NCBI RefSeq assembly: GCF_009711185.1
Contig: NZ_WMIF01000018.1
Span: 1-64,000 of the forward strand
Length of the DNA: 64,000 bases
From: Paracoccus limosus
GTDB lineage: Bacteria; Pseudomonadota; Alphaproteobacteria; Rhodobacterales; Rhodobacteraceae
Direction of reading: 5' to 3'
The notes under the pieces are model-generated. The model was not told the DNA's origin and did not search any database. It saw only the letters and a list, made by a program, of their open reading frames with translations. Position numbers and translations under genes: made by a program. Within the stretch, counting starts at the first letter, position 1, and every line of letters begins with the position of its first letter. This document shows positions 47,094 through 57,853 of the stretch, piece by piece.

Positions 47094-48293
47094 ATGACCG
47101 AAGTTTTCATCTGCGACTATATCCGCACCCCCATCGGCCGTTTCGGCAGCGCGCTGGCCCCGGTGCGGGCCGACGATCTGGGCGCGGTGCCGCTGCGCGC
47201 GCTGATGGCGCGCAATGTCGCCGTGGACTGGCAGGCGGTCGATGACGTGGTCTTTGGCTGCGCCAATCAGGCCGGCGAGGACAATCGCAACGTCGCGCGC
47301 ATGTCGGCCCTGCTGGCCGGCCTGCCGCTGGAGGTGCCGGGCACCACGATCAACCGGCTCTGCGGGTCGGGCATGGATGCGGTGCTGGTCGCCGCGCGCC
47401 AGATCGCCGCCGGCGAGGCCGAGCTGATGATCGCGGGCGGGGTCGAATCGATGTCGCGCGCGCCCTTTGTCATGCCCAAGGCCGAAAGCGCCTATAGCCG
47501 TGCCGCCGAGATCCACGACACCACCATCGGCTGGCGCTTTGTCAACCCGGCGATGGAGCGGCAATATGGCGTCGATTCCATGCCGCAGACCGGCCAGAAC
47601 GTCGCCGATGATTTCGGCATCTCGCGCGAGGATCAGGACGCGATGGCGCTGCGCTCGCAGCAGCGCGCCGCCGAGGCGCAGGCCAATGGCCGTCTGGCGC
47701 GCGAGATCACCCCGGTCAGCATCCCCCAGCGCAAGGGCGAGGCGCTGGTCGTGGACCGCGACGAACATCCCCGCGCCACCACGGCCGAGACGCTGGCCAA
47801 GCTCAAGCCGCTGTTTGCCAATGGCTCGGTCACGGCGGGCAATGCCTCGGGCGTCAATGACGGCGCGGCGGCGCTGATCCTTGCCAATGAGGCGGCGGCG
47901 CGCCGATACGGGCTGACCCCGATCGTGCGCGTGCTGGGCGGCGCCACCGCAGGCGTGGCACCCCGGATCATGGGCATCGGCCCGGCGCCGGCCAGCCAGA
48001 AGCTGATGGGCCGTCTGAACCTGACCCCGGCCGATTTCGACGTGATCGAGCTGAACGAGGCCTTTGCCAGCCAGGGCCTTGCCACGCTGCGCCTGCTGGG
48101 CATTGCCGATGACGACCCGCGCGTGAACGCCAATGGCGGCGCCATCGCGCTGGGGCACCCCTTGGGCATGTCGGGGGCGCGCATCACCGGCACCGCCGCG
48201 TTGCAACTGGCCCATGTCGGCGGGCGCCGCTCGCTTTCGACCATGTGCATCGGCGTTGGGCAGGGAATCGCCATCGCGCTGGAGCGCGTCTGA
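47094..48293 (+). CDS. pcaF: Beta-ketoadipyl-CoA thiolase
   Basis: A 399-residue thiolase that splits beta-ketoadipyl-CoA into succinyl-CoA and acetyl-CoA, the last step of the beta-ketoadipate route. The acyl-accepting Cys90 lies in NRLCGSGMDAV. The conserved GGAIALGHPLGMSGAR and C-terminal STMCIGVGQG carry the other catalytic His and Cys. It starts 1 nt after pcaJ. A small GCCCC-TGC-GGGGC hairpin without a T-run follows at 48305-48317. Confidence 0.93.
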   Translation: MTEVFICDYIRTPIGRFGSALAPVRADDLGAVPLRALMARNVAVDWQAVDDVVFGCANQAGEDNRNVARMSALLAGLPLEVPGTTINRLCGSGMDAVLVAARQIAAGEAELMIAGGVESMSRAPFVMPKAESAYSRAAEIHDTTIGWRFVNPAMERQYGVDSMPQTGQNVADDFGISREDQDAMALRSQQRAAEAQANGRLAREITPVSIPQRKGEALVVDRDEHPRATTAETLAKLKPLFANGSVTAGNASGVNDGAAALILANEAAARRYGLTPIVRVLGGATAGVAPRIMGIGPAPASQKLMGRLNLTPADFDVIELNEAFASQGLATLRLLGIADDDPRVNANGGAIALGHPLGMSGARITGTAALQLAHVGGRRSLSTMCIGVGQGIAIALERV

Positions 48294-48602
48294 ACCGGGG
48301 CGCTGCCCCTGCGGGGCGGTTGCAGGCTGCGCGACAAGGCGCCGCAGCAACCGCCCGGCGAATTCGTGCCGGCCGGCCGTTAGCCCCATCCCGGACACAA
48401 TCCCCCGCCCAATCATGGCCTTGCGCCGGCCTGCCTGCACAGCCGGGCCGGGCCGCCGCCCCCTGTCCCGGCACAGAACCGCCAAGTTTTCCTTGACGTT
48501 GCGGCAGAGCCGGAACTATCGCGAATCTGTCAAACAGCTTTGCAGCCTTGGCATTCACGGATGCCGGGCGCCAAGCGTTCGGGGGATGAGGGAGAACATC
48601 TG
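48294..48602 (+). promoter_or_regulatory. Intergenic region with putative ansP promoter
   Basis: No gene is supported in these 309 bp. Beyond the small hairpin after pcaF, a candidate sigma-70-like promoter has TTGACG (48493-48498) and TATCGC (48517-48522) with an 18-bp spacer, about 80 nt before the proposed ansP start. The assignment rests on consensus matching only. Confidence 0.4.
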
Positions 48603-50048
48603 TTGCATCACCAAGCACCCGGTTCCGAGGGGCATGTCTATGCCGCCGAAGAAGCCGGTTTCCACAAGGAATTGAAACCACGCCAGATCCAGATGATCGC
48701 CATTGGCGGCGCCATCGGCACCGGGCTGTTTCTGGGCGCGGGCGGGCGTCTGGCGGTTGCCGGTCCCTCGCTGGTTCTGGTCTATGCGCTTTGCGGCTTT
48801 TTCGGCTTTCTGGTGCTGCGCGCCCTGGGCGAGCTGATCATGCACCGGCCCAGCTCGGGATCGTTCGTCAGCTATGCGCGTGAATTCTATGGCGAAAAAC
48901 TGGCCTTCGCGGCAGGCTGGATGTATTGGATCAACTGGGCGATGACCTCGGTGGCCGATGTCACCGCCGTCGCCGTCTACATGAACTTTTTCAAGGCCTA
49001 TGTGCCGTGGCTGGCGGGCGTGGACCAATGGGTCTTTGCGCTGGTGGCGCTGATCGTCGTGCTGGCGATGAACCTGCTGTCAGTCAAGGTCTTTGGCGAG
49101 CTGGAATTCTGGTTCAGCCTGATCAAGGTGGTGGCGCTGGTCGGCTTCCTGATCATCGGCATCTATTTCGTCGTCACCGGCACGCCCATCGCGGGGCACA
49201 CCCCCGGCCTGCATCTGATCTCCGAAGGCGGAGGCTGGTTCCCGAACGGCATCCTGCCCGCGCTGGTGCTGACGCAGGGCGTGGTCTTTGCCTATGCCTC
49301 GATCGAGCTGATCGGCACCGCCGCCGGCGAGACCGAGGATCCGCGTCAGGTCATGCCGCGCGCCATCCGCACTGTCGTGCTGCGTCTGGTGGTGTTCTAC
49401 GTCGGCTCGGTGCTGCTTTTGTCGCTGCTGCTGCCCTATACCGCCTACAAGGGCGGCGAGAGCCCCTTTGTCACCTTCTTCGGCGCCATCGGCATCGAGG
49501 GTGCGGATGTGGTGATGAACCTTGTGGTGCTGACCGCCGTGCTGTCCTCGCTGAACGCCGGGCTTTATTCCACCGGGCGCATCCTGCATTCGATGGCGAT
49601 CTCGGGCTCGGCCCCGGCGGCGCTGGCGCGGATGAACAAGTCGGGCGTGCCCTATATGGGCATCGGCGTCACCGCTGCCGTCACCGTGATGGGCGTGGTG
49701 CTGAACGCATGGCTGCCCTCGCAGGCATTTGAAATCGCCATCAACGTCGCGGCGCTGGGGCTGATCTGCGCCTGGGGCACCATCGTGCTGTGCCAGCTGA
49801 AGCTCTGGAGCCTTGCGCGTCAGGGCAAGATGCAGCGCCCCGAGTTCCGCATGTTCGGCGCGCCCTTTACCGGCATCCTGACGCTGGCTTTCCTTCTGGG
49901 CGTGGTCGTGCTGATGGCCTTTGACTATCCGGTGGGGACATGGACCGTGGCCTCGCTGGCGCTGATCGTGCCGGCGCTGATCATCGGCTGGCATCTGGCG
50001 CGCGGTCGCATCGCCCGCATCGCCGCTCAGGCCGGAACCACCGCGTGA
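48603..50048 (+). CDS. ansP: L-asparagine permease (APC amino-acid transporter, AnsP type)
   Basis: About 481 residues with 12 predicted helices. The N-terminal [20 protein letters not shown] followed by [15 protein letters not shown] closely resembles AnsP. The ORF can start at a TTG at 48540, but AGGGAG lies 8 nt before the TTG at 48603, which also fits AnsP length. Its stop overlaps the GTG start of an asparaginase (GTGA), so uptake and hydrolysis are translationally coupled, which supports the substrate. Confidence 0.88.
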   Translation: MHHQAPGSEGHVYAAEEAGFHKELKPRQIQMIAIGGAIGTGLFLGAGGRLAVAGPSLVLVYALCGFFGFLVLRALGELIMHRPSSGSFVSYAREFYGEKLAFAAGWMYWINWAMTSVADVTAVAVYMNFFKAYVPWLAGVDQWVFALVALIVVLAMNLLSVKVFGELEFWFSLIKVVALVGFLIIGIYFVVTGTPIAGHTPGLHLISEGGGWFPNGILPALVLTQGVVFAYASIELIGTAAGETEDPRQVMPRAIRTVVLRLVVFYVGSVLLLSLLLPYTAYKGGESPFVTFFGAIGIEGADVVMNLVVLTAVLSSLNAGLYSTGRILHSMAISGSAPAALARMNKSGVPYMGIGVTAAVTVMGVVLNAWLPSQAFEIAINVAALGLICAWGTIVLCQLKLWSLARQGKMQRPEFRMFGAPFTGILTLAFLLGVVVLMAFDYPVGTWTVASLALIVPALIIGWHLARGRIARIAAQAGTTA

Positions 50049-50986
50049 GCGGGTTGGCAGACACGCCTCTGGTCGCGGTCATCGCGACCGGGGGCACCAT
50101 CGCCAGCCGCAAGGATGCAGCGGGCGCCGCGCGGCCGGCGCTGAGCGGTCAGGATCTGCTGGACCTCTTGCCGCCGATGCAGGTCCGCCTGCGCCCGGTC
50201 GAGCTTTTGGCCAAGGACAGCTCCAGCCTGACCCTGACCGACATGCAGGCGATCAGCGATGCGGTGGCGGCCCAGCTGGCCGACCCCGAGGTCGCCGGCG
50301 TGGTCGTGCTGCACGGCACCGATTCGATGGAGGAAACCGCGCTGCTTCTGCATCTGCAGGGCCGTACGGCCCGGCCGGTGCTGCTGACCGGGGCGCAATT
50401 TGCCGCCGACAGCGCCCAGCCTGACGGGCCGGGCAATCTGGCGGCGGCCATCGGCGCGGTGCTGCAGGGTCCGGCCGGGGTCCGCGTTGCCTTTGGCGGG
50501 CGGCTGCTGCCGGTCTGGGGGCTTTACAAATCCGCCTCGGACAGTGCCGACGCCTTTGCCCGCGCCAAGGCCGATGCCGTGCCACCCCGATTGCCGCCGC
50601 TGCCGCGCCCGGTGCCGGGTCTGCGCGTCGATATCGTCGCGCTGCATCCGGGCGCCGATGCGCTGCATCTCGATGCCAGCATCGCCGCCGGAGCGCGCGG
50701 CATCGTGCTGGCGGCGCTGGGGTCGGGCAATACCACCGCTGCGGTGGTGCAGGCCGTGGCCCGCGCGCGAGACGCCGGCATTGCGGTCGTCACCTCCAGC
50801 CGGGTGCCGAACGGCTGGCTGGCGCCCGCCTATGGCGGCGGCGGCGGCGGCCATGATCTGGTCGAGGCGGGGGCGGTGCATTCCGCGCTGCTGCGTCCGG
50901 GTCAGGCGCGGATCCTGCTGGCGGCACTGCTCGCCAATGATTGCGCTGATCGCGCCACGCTGACGGCCGCTTTCGGCCAAGCCTGA
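50045..50986 (+). CDS. L-asparaginase
   Basis: A 313-residue asparaginase/glutaminase family enzyme that releases ammonia and aspartate from asparagine. The two catalytic threonine motifs are visible: IATGGTIAS (about 13-21) and [16 protein letters not shown]. No signal peptide is apparent, so it is probably cytoplasmic, matching the coupled permease. The start is a GTG overlapping the ansP stop. A Gly-rich run (YGGGGGGHD) near the C-terminus is unusual but in frame. Confidence 0.9.
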   Translation: MSGLADTPLVAVIATGGTIASRKDAAGAARPALSGQDLLDLLPPMQVRLRPVELLAKDSSSLTLTDMQAISDAVAAQLADPEVAGVVVLHGTDSMEETALLLHLQGRTARPVLLTGAQFAADSAQPDGPGNLAAAIGAVLQGPAGVRVAFGGRLLPVWGLYKSASDSADAFARAKADAVPPRLPPLPRPVPGLRVDIVALHPGADALHLDASIAAGARGIVLAALGSGNTTAAVVQAVARARDAGIAVVTSSRVPNGWLAPAYGGGGGGHDLVEAGAVHSALLRPGQARILLAALLANDCADRATLTAAFGQA

Positions 50987-51061
50987 ACCACGACAGGTTG
51001 CGCCCGCGCCGCAACGCGCGCAATACGGGCGCAACCCCCTTAGCTCGTGCCAGACCAAGCC

Positions 51062-52039
51062 ATGAACCCTGCCTCTCCCTGGACGCTGCGCGCCCTGCAA
51101 TTGTTTTCGGCCGCCGCCATTTCGCTGGTGGTCGCGGTGCAGCTGGGCCTGCACAACCCGTTCTGGGCCGCGATGCCGGTCTGGGTCGTGGCCCAGCCCA
51201 ACCGTCAGGACCTCTTGCTGCGCGGCACGCTGCGGGTGCTGGGCACCGCCATCGGCGCCGCCATCGGCTGGTGGGCGCTGACCGCCCTGCCCGACCCGAC
51301 CGCCCGCATCGCCGTGCTGACGGTGACCGTGGCGCTTGGCACCGCGCTGACCTATTGGATCGGCACCGCCTACAGCTATGGCATCCTGCTGGCCGCCATC
51401 ACCATCGCCGTGGTGCTGATCCCGGCCATGGATCACCCGGTCGATGCCGCCGCGCTGGCGCTGGACCGGATCCGCTGCACGATGATCGGCGTGATCGCGG
51501 TCACGGTCATCACCTTCCTTTTTACCCCCCGCCGCAGAGAACGGCTGCCCCCGCGCATCGCGCCGCCATGGCGGATCGTGCTGCGGCAGGGCCTGCTGGG
51601 GGCGGCGGCGGGGCTGCTGGCGGGGCTGCTGCTGCGGCATCTGGGTGGGCCTGCGGGCATCGCCTCGGCCCTGTCGCTGTGCATCTTCATCCTGATCATC
51701 GGCTCGGCGCGCAATCCGACGCCGATGCTGACCTATATGCCAACCGGCGCCAGCATCGGCGTGCTGGCGGCGCTGGCCTATCGCGGGCTGGATCTGGCGC
51801 TGCCCGATCCGGCGGGGCTGGCGCTGGGGCTGGCGCTGCCGTTCCTGGCTGCGGGCGCCATCCTGCGCAGCCGCGCCCGCACCGCACCTCTGGGGCTGGA
51901 TTCGAACATGTGCTTTCTGCTGACGGCCGAGGCCGGCACGGCGGGACATGGCTTTTCGGCGCATCTGCAGGGCGGGGTGGCGCTGGTCCTGACCGCCTTT
52001 TGCCTGACCGCACTGCTGCGGCGCCTGCCTGCGGCCTAA
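51062..52039 (+). CDS. FUSC-family membrane protein (aromatic-acid-exporter-like)
   Basis: About 325 residues, mostly hydrophobic, with roughly ten helices. The N-terminal segment LHNPFWAAMPVWVVAQPNRQDLLLRGTLRVLGT, in part PNRQDLLLRGTLRVLGTAIG, is typical of FUSC/AaeB-like proteins. Larger family members (about 650-700 residues) have a cytoplasmic domain and a second copy; this one is a short form. The ATG at 51062 was preferred over a GTG five codons earlier. Function is unknown; export of aromatic acids is possible by family. Confidence 0.7.
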   Translation: MNPASPWTLRALQLFSAAAISLVVAVQLGLHNPFWAAMPVWVVAQPNRQDLLLRGTLRVLGTAIGAAIGWWALTALPDPTARIAVLTVTVALGTALTYWIGTAYSYGILLAAITIAVVLIPAMDHPVDAAALALDRIRCTMIGVIAVTVITFLFTPRRRERLPPRIAPPWRIVLRQGLLGAAAGLLAGLLLRHLGGPAGIASALSLCIFILIIGSARNPTPMLTYMPTGASIGVLAALAYRGLDLALPDPAGLALGLALPFLAAGAILRSRARTAPLGLDSNMCFLLTAEAGTAGHGFSAHLQGGVALVLTAFCLTALLRRLPAA

Positions 52040-52051
52040 GGCGCGCCGCGC

Positions 52052-52468
52052 TTAGCCGGCGTGGCGCAGTTTGTGCAGCACTTCGCCGATCTGATAGGGT
52101 TTTTCGACCACCGGCACGCCGGCGAATTCCGCCGGCAGCACCAGATCGCCGCCATAGCCGGTGGCAAAGACGAAATGCACCCCCTGCGCCAGCAGCGCCC
52201 GTGCCACCGGAAAGCAATCCTCGCGCCCCAGCTTGACGTCCAGCACCGCCAGATCGGGCGGCCCGTCCTTGATCATGCGCAGCGCGGTGGCGACATCGCC
52301 GGCCAGCCCCATGACCTCATAACCGAAATCCTTCAGATCGGCCTCCAGCGCCATGCCGATCAGCAGCTGATCCTCGACCAGCAGCACGCGCGCCCGGCCG
52401 GGGCGGGCGCGGAACTGCCCCCCCTGCGCGACCCCCGGTCTGCCGAACTGATCCGACATCTCGCTCAT
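52052..52468 (-). CDS. Single-domain response regulator of the FAT GUY type
   Basis: A 138-residue receiver domain with no output domain. Phospho-acceptor Asp77 (LAVLDVKLG), acidic pocket Glu32-Asp33 (VEDQ), Thr103 and Lys123 are all present. The Thr segment FATGYG and VEKPY match the FAT GUY family of alphaproteobacterial receivers, some of which act in the PhyR-EcfG general stress response. No histidine kinase is adjacent. The ribosome-binding site before the ATG at 52468 is weak. It converges on the FUSC gene, 12 nt apart. Confidence 0.82.
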   Translation of the reverse strand: MSEMSDQFGRPGVAQGGQFRARPGRARVLLVEDQLLIGMALEADLKDFGYEVMGLAGDVATALRMIKDGPPDLAVLDVKLGREDCFPVARALLAQGVHFVFATGYGGDLVLPAEFAGVPVVEKPYQIGEVLHKLRHAG

Positions 52469-52794
52469 GCGCGGATCTCGCCGCAGCGCCGCATCACCGC
52501 ACCCGGCCGGACAGATCACGCGCCGCGTGTATCCGCGATGGGCGAGAGGATTGGCCAAGGGATTGGGCAGGCATGAAATCTTTCGCAGCTCCGGTCGGTG
52601 TCGCCTTGTTTGGTAGAGATGGCCCGCAGGCTCGGCAACGTCGAACGCATTCCTGACACGACAATGTAACTTATGTTTAGGGTTCGTCCCGCCGCCAACC
52701 TGCGGGCGAGTTTCGTCATGCCGCGATGCAGTATGAACATTTTCTGAAAGAGTATTTACACCGATGACGAAGTACTTCAAAGATTGGCGCAAGA
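52469..52794. promoter_or_regulatory. Divergent promoter region of the receiver gene and the sugar operon
   Basis: No gene is supported in these 326 bp. The right half (about 52660-52794) is AT-rich compared with the surroundings. A perfect 10-bp palindrome GAAGTACTTC (52769-52778) lies 16 nt before the DeoR-type regulator gene and could be its own operator. The left half should hold the promoter of the minus-strand receiver gene. Confidence 0.5.
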
Positions 52795-53585
52795 ATGCGC
52801 AACTTGGGGGGAGTTGTGAGCGATTCCGACCGCCAGGAAAAAATTGTATCGTTATTGGATGAACGACCTTTCGCATCCGTGCGCGATCTTCAGCAATTGA
52901 TCGGCGTGTCGGGGGCAACGATCCGACGCGATATAGAAAAGCTGAACGAAGCCGGACGCGCCCGCAAGGTCTATGGCGGCGTCGCCGCGATCGAACTGGG
53001 GCCGCGCCCCGACTCACTGCCCTTTGTCGAGAACCGCGACATCGCCGTGGCCGCCAAGCGCGCCATCGCGCGCGAGGCCGAAAAGCTGGTGCAGGACGGC
53101 AGCTCGGTCATCATCCATGGCGGCTCGACCTGTTTTCACTTCGGCATCCGCATCGCGCATCGCAACCTGCGTGTCTTTACCAATTCCATGCCGCTGGCCG
53201 CGCATCTGGCGGAAAGCGGCACCTGCCAGCTGACCGTGGGCGGGGGCGACCTGCACCGCGAGCCCGGCGTGCTTTACGACCCGGCCGAGGGCAACCGCCC
53301 CTTTTACGCCGCGCAGTTCTTTGTCGGCGCGCTGGGGATCAGCGAATTCGGCATCCTTGAACAGCATCCGCTGCTGGTGCGGCTGGCCGACGAGATGAGC
53401 CGCGTCGCCGCCGAGACCATTCTTCTGGCCGACAGCCGCAAATTCGGCATCCGGCCACCGACCGTATCGCTGCCTTTCTCGCGCATCGCGCGGGTCATCA
53501 CCGACGACGGCCTCAGCGACGCCCATGCCCGTATGCTGGAACGGGCCGGTGTCGAGGTCGTCATCGCCCAGATCGAGAGGGAACA

Positions 53586-53589
<4 letters not shown>
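52795..53589 (+). CDS. DeoR-family transcriptional regulator of the sugar operon
   Basis: A 264-residue DeoR regulator. The N-terminal helix-turn-helix contains [20 protein letters not shown] and the C-terminal sugar-phosphate sensing domain has [13 protein letters not shown] and LLADSRKFG. The start is the ATG at 52795; a GTG at 52816 sits very close to a GGGGGGAG run and is the alternative. It overlaps the ABC ATPase gene by 4 nt (ATGA), so the regulator is made from the same transcript as the transporter and probably represses it. Confidence 0.88.
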
Positions 53590-55109
<1,520 letters not shown>

Positions 55110-55111
55110 CA

Positions 55112-56086
55112 ATGTCCGACAAGACCAGCCCCGCGGCCAACCAACGCCTGCGCACGATTATGAGCGTGGCAGGGATGCTGCCGGTTCTCATCCTTCTGGC
55201 CATCGTCTTCCAGATGATGAGCGGCCGCTTCATGAGCGTGAACAACCTTTCGAACGTCATGCAGCAGGCCTCGATCAACATCGTGCTGGCCTCGGGGATG
55301 ACCTTCGTCATCCTGACCGGCGGCATCGACCTGTCGGTGGGCTCGATCCTGGCCACCTCGGCGATGGTGGCGGTGATCGTGTCGCTGATCCCCGAATTCG
55401 GCTGGTTGGGCGTGCCCGCGGCCATGCTGGTCGGCCTGGCCTGCGGTCTGGCGAACGGCATCCTGATCTCGGCGCTGAAACTGCCACCGTTCATTGTAAC
55501 CCTGGGGTCATTGACGGCGGTCAGGGGCATTGCCCGACTGGTCGGCAATGACACCACGGTGTTCAACCCCGACCTGCCCTTCGACGTGATCGGCAACGGC
55601 AGCCTGTTCGGTATTCCGTGGCTGGCGATCATCGCGCTGGCGGTGATCCTGCTGTCGTGGTTCATCCTGAAACGCACCGTGCTGGGCACCTGGATCTATG
55701 CCACCGGCGGCAACCCCGAGGCCGCGCGCCTGACCGGGATCAAGGTGCCGATGGTGCTTCTTTTCGTCTATGGTCTGTCGGGCCTCTTCGCGGGTCTCGG
55801 CGGCGCCATGGCGGCAGCCCGTCTTTACGCGGCAAACGGGCTGCAACTGGGGCAGGCCTATGAACTGGACGCCATCGCGGCGGTCATTCTGGGCGGCACC
55901 AGCTTTGTCGGCGGCGTCGGCTCGATCTGGGGCACGCTGATCGGCGCGCTGATTATCGCGGTTCTGTCGAACGGCCTGATCCTGATCGGCGTCTCCGACA
56001 TCTGGCAATATATCGTCAAAGGTCTGGTCATCATCGCCGCCGTGGCGCTGGACCGCTATCGCCAAAAGGGCGGCGCCCGCACCTGA
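55112..56086 (+). CDS. Sugar ABC transporter permease (RbsC/AraH family)
   Basis: A 324-residue permease with about ten hydrophobic segments. Family segments: ILTGGIDLSVGSILA (about 68-82), TGGNPEAARLTGIKV and AVILGGTSFVGGVGSIWGT. It starts 2 nt after the ATPase gene and would form a homodimeric channel. Confidence 0.93.
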   Translation: MSDKTSPAANQRLRTIMSVAGMLPVLILLAIVFQMMSGRFMSVNNLSNVMQQASINIVLASGMTFVILTGGIDLSVGSILATSAMVAVIVSLIPEFGWLGVPAAMLVGLACGLANGILISALKLPPFIVTLGSLTAVRGIARLVGNDTTVFNPDLPFDVIGNGSLFGIPWLAIIALAVILLSWFILKRTVLGTWIYATGGNPEAARLTGIKVPMVLLFVYGLSGLFAGLGGAMAAARLYAANGLQLGQAYELDAIAAVILGGTSFVGGVGSIWGTLIGALIIAVLSNGLILIGVSDIWQYIVKGLVIIAAVALDRYRQKGGART

Positions 56087-56136
56087 GGCGCACCCTGACC
56101 CCCATTCGAACACGCATATAACGGGAGGAAAACCAC

Positions 56137-57075
56137 ATGCGTTTTACGAAAACCCTGGCTTCGGCCTTGGCACTGGCAGCAGTCTCGGCCGTTCCGGTCG
56201 CGGCAAAAGACCTCAACAGCGTCGGCATCTCGGTCGGCCTGTTGGGTAACCCGTTCTTCGTCGCCACCATCAAGGGCATCGAGGACTCGGCCAAGAAGAT
56301 CAACCCGAACGTCAAGGTCACCTCGGTTTCGGCCGATTATGACCTGAACAAGCAGGTCAGCCAGATCGACAGCTTCGTCGCCGCCGGCGTCGACATCATC
56401 ATGCTGAACGCGGTCGACGCCTCGGCCATCGGCCCGGCGGTGAAACGCGCCACCGATGCCGGTGTCGTGGTCGCGGCCTTCGACGTGTCGGCCCCCGGCG
56501 CGACCGTCACCGTGATGACCAACAACGTGCAGGCCGGCGAGAAAGCCTGCGCCTATCTGGCCGAAAAGCTGGACAACAAGGGCGATATCGTCATCGTCAA
56601 CGGCCCGTCCTCGTCCTCGATCCTTGACCGGGTCAAGGGCTGCAAGGACGAGCTGGCCAAGCACCCCGACATGAAGATCCTTTCGGATGACCAGAACGCG
56701 CAAGGCTCGCGCGATGGCGGTCTGAACGTCGGTCAGAACATCCTGACCCGCTTTGACAAGATCGACGGCGTGTTCGCCATCAACGATCCGACCGCGATCG
56801 GTTTTGCGCTGGCCGCCAAACAGGCCAACCGCAGCGAGTTCATCATCACCTCGGTCGATGGTGCGCCCGATATCGAGAACGAGCTGAAATCGGGCAAGGG
56901 CCTGATCAAGGCCTCGGCCTCGCAAGACCCCTACACCATGGCCGGTCAGGCGCTGGACATGGGCTATGAGGCGCTGCAGGGCAAGACGCCCGAGCCCAGC
57001 ACCGTTCTGCTGGAGCCGCAGCTGATCACCCACGAAAACATCGGCGACTACAAAGGCTGGACCGCAGCCCGCTGA
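56137..57075 (+). CDS. Periplasmic sugar-binding protein (RbsB family)
   Basis: A 312-residue secreted binding protein of the peripla_BP_4 group. A signal peptide covers residues 1 to about 22, ending in PVAA. The mature protein opens with GISVGLLGNPFF, and NDPTAIGFALAAKQANR is in the second lobe. A GGGAGGAAA ribosome-binding site precedes the ATG. A strong terminator follows the stop codon, as often seen after binding-protein genes that must be made in excess. The ligand is not identifiable from sequence alone. Confidence 0.9.
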   Translation: MRFTKTLASALALAAVSAVPVAAKDLNSVGISVGLLGNPFFVATIKGIEDSAKKINPNVKVTSVSADYDLNKQVSQIDSFVAAGVDIIMLNAVDASAIGPAVKRATDAGVVVAAFDVSAPGATVTVMTNNVQAGEKACAYLAEKLDNKGDIVIVNGPSSSSILDRVKGCKDELAKHPDMKILSDDQNAQGSRDGGLNVGQNILTRFDKIDGVFAINDPTAIGFALAAKQANRSEFIITSVDGAPDIENELKSGKGLIKASASQDPYTMAGQALDMGYEALQGKTPEPSTVLLEPQLITHENIGDYKGWTAAR

Positions 57076-57083
57076 TCGCTTCG

Positions 57084-57119
57084 GGCCGTGCGGGGTGCAT
57101 ATCCCCGCGCGGCCTTTTT
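57084..57119 (+). terminator. Intrinsic terminator between the sugar-binding protein and araD
   Basis: GGCCGTGCGGGG (57084-57095) pairs with CCCCGCGCGGCC (57103-57114), a 12-bp stem with one G-T wobble and a 7-nt loop, followed by TTTTT (57115-57119). It starts 8 nt after the binding-protein stop codon. It should leave read-through or a weak internal promoter to express araD-araB. Confidence 0.85.
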
Positions 57120-57142
57120 CTATTGACCGAAAGACCGCCCCC

Positions 57143-57853
57143 ATGTCCGATTCTTTGTCCGGCGATCTGCGCCACGCCGTGCTTCAGGCCAATCTCGACA
57201 CCGTCCGCCACGGGCTGGTGATCTCGACCTTCGGCAATGCCAGCGGCATCGACCGCGCGGCAGGCCGCATTCTGATCAAGCCCAGCGGCGTGCCCTATGA
57301 CCGGCTCAGCGCCGAGGACATGGTGGCCTGCGATCTGGACGGGCGAGCACAGGACAACCGGCTGCGGCCATCGTCCGATCTGGCGACGCATGCGGTGCTT
57401 TACCGCGCCTTTCCCGGCATCGGCGGCGTCGTTCATACCCATTCCACCTATGCCACGATCATGGCGCAGGCGCGGCGTGCGATCCCTTGCCTTGGCACCA
57501 CACATGCGGATTATTTCTACGGCACCATCCCGGTGACCCGCGATCTGACCCCCGATGAGATCGCACAGGATTACGTCGGCAACACCGGCCGCGTCATCGC
57601 CGAGACCTTTGCCGAGCTGGACCCTCTGGCGGTGCCGGCGGTGCTGGTCGCCGGCCACGGCCCCTTTGCCTGGGGCCGCACCCCGGCCGAGGCCGTGCAT
57701 AACGCGCAGATGCTGGAGTTCGTCGCGCAGATGGCCTGGCACAACATGGCGCTGAACCCAGACCCGCAGCCGATTTCCGAGGCGCTCCTGGACCGGCATT
57801 ACCTGCGCAAGCACGGCGCGCAGGCCACCTATGGTCAGGGGGACGTGCAATGA
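57143..57853 (+). CDS. araD: L-ribulose-5-phosphate 4-epimerase (class II aldolase family)
   Basis: A 236-residue metal-dependent epimerase. The Zn-binding histidines are His98 and His100 in VHTHST and His172 in AGHGPFAWG. TFGNASGIDR (29-38), KPSGVPYD and PSSDLATHAVLYRAFP are typical of AraD. The ATG at 57143 lies after the terminator, whereas a longer frame start lies inside it. It overlaps the kinase gene by 4 nt (ATGA). It would convert L-ribulose 5-phosphate to D-xylulose 5-phosphate. Confidence 0.88.
   Translation: MSDSLSGDLRHAVLQANLDTVRHGLVISTFGNASGIDRAAGRILIKPSGVPYDRLSAEDMVACDLDGRAQDNRLRPSSDLATHAVLYRAFPGIGGVVHTHSTYATIMAQARRAIPCLGTTHADYFYGTIPVTRDLTPDEIAQDYVGNTGRVIAETFAELDPLAVPAVLVAGHGPFAWGRTPAEAVHNAQMLEFVAQMAWHNMALNPDPQPISEALLDRHYLRKHGAQATYGQGDVQ

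Noticed and set aside
52469..53017. Long N-terminal extension of the receiver protein
   Set aside because: It crosses the promoter region and the start of the DeoR gene. Receiver-domain length fits the ATG at 52468.
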